Positions 63,853 through 64,000 of a DNA stretch of 64,000 bases are shown piece after piece. Within the stretch, counting starts at the first letter, position 1, and each line of letters opens with the position of its first letter. A program made the position numbers and the translations under genes. Below the pieces are notes generated by a model that was not told the origin of the DNA, made no database searches, and worked only from the letters and a program-made list of their open reading frames with translations. This DNA is from Pseudomonas tritici (GTDB lineage: Bacteria; Pseudomonadota; Gammaproteobacteria; Pseudomonadales; Pseudomonadaceae), in assembly GCF_014268275.3 (NCBI RefSeq), contig NZ_CP077084.1, forward strand, positions 496,001 to 560,000. Direction: 5' to 3'.

Positions 63853-64000
63853 ATGTGCGCCCGGCAGTCCTTTTGCGCCTCAGGCACAAGCTTTATGCCC
63901 ACAAACGTTGCGCAGATCCCTTTTCAGGAGCGCTGTACACCATTTTTTAAAAGCACTGACAAGGCGGGACGTCTGAAAAAACGGATAGCAGGTAAGTGGC
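63853..64000. other. Window end, no gene recognised
   Basis: The last 148 bases show no coding frame that can be supported. The AGGAGCG (about 63927) and A+T-rich stretch CCATTTTTTAAAAGC may belong to the promoter of a gene beyond the window. Confidence 0.4.

Overview
This 64 kb window reads as chromosomal DNA of a Pseudomonas of the P. fluorescens group. The reasons are a high-GC, GC3-rich coding style; the rimA-rimB-rimK operon next to ompR-envZ; the order rmlBACD-dctB-dctD; tandem SfnB-type desulfurisation oxidoreductases; and about a dozen REP/REPIN palindromes built on GTGGGAGC(T/G)GGCTTGC or GTGAGCGGGCTTGCCCC. I see no phage, integrase, transposase, CRISPR array, rRNA or tRNA. The window is densely packed with core and soft-core genes. 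All identifications come from reading the sequence; no search was run.

Layout. (1) 1-2.15 kb: the 3' end of an RND efflux pump and a small methyltransferase. (2) 2.2-24 kb: a long sulfur block. It holds the methionine importer metNIQ, an FMN-dependent monooxygenase, two SfnB/DszC-like oxidoreductases, an unknown Ig-like protein, the cystine importer tcyJLN, D-cysteine desulfhydrase dcyD, and serine acetyltransferase epsC divergent from it. A choline/betaine transporter (betT) and an aldo-keto reductase interrupt the block. It continues with taurine uptake and cleavage (tauABCD) and glutathione synthesis (gshA). (3) 23.7-31.8 kb: a hotdog thioesterase, tex, ompR-envZ, rimABK and hslR. (4) 31.9-37.2 kb: a PAP2 phosphatase, hslO, pckA, an EamA transporter and a membrane-DUF1493 protein. 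(5) 37.6-45.6 kb: a RecQ-family helicase, a thioesterase, a glycine-zipper protein, an orphan FdhF/YdeP-type molybdoenzyme with fdhD and a LysR regulator, and a BON-LysM protein. (6) 45.7-51.7 kb: yrfG, nudE-cysQ, a YiiD-type thioesterase and the dctB-dctD two-component pair. (7) 51.7-64 kb: the dTDP-L-rhamnose operon rmlBACD, a kinase/PLP-lyase fusion followed by agmatine deiminase aguA, a small unknown gene, a TonB-dependent receptor with a Fur-like site, and an OprD-family porin.

How the genes fit together. The sulfur block covers import of reduced and organic sulfur (Met, cystine, taurine), release of sulfite or sulfide from organosulfur compounds (FMN monooxygenase, SfnB, TauD, DcyD), incorporation into cysteine (EpsC makes O-acetylserine) and storage as glutathione (GshA). 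CysQ, further along, clears PAP from sulfate assimilation. This is the typical sulfate-starvation set of a plant- or soil-associated pseudomonad. ATGA or near overlaps are very common (metQ-metN-metI, SfnB-monooxygenase, tauB-tauC, rimB-rimK, nudE-cysQ, fdhD-fdhA, rmlC-rmlD, dctB-dctD), so translational coupling is widespread.

Most worth a second look: an unknown two-repeat Ig-like protein inside the sulfur cluster; a kinase/M23-like/PLP-lyase fusion; a candidate short RNA with its own promoter and terminator in front of the porin gene; interlocking complementary segments that could form a pseudoknot in the tex leader; paired AAACGTTT palindromes and hairpins around the pckA promoter; and an orphan intrinsic terminator at 40.8 kb.
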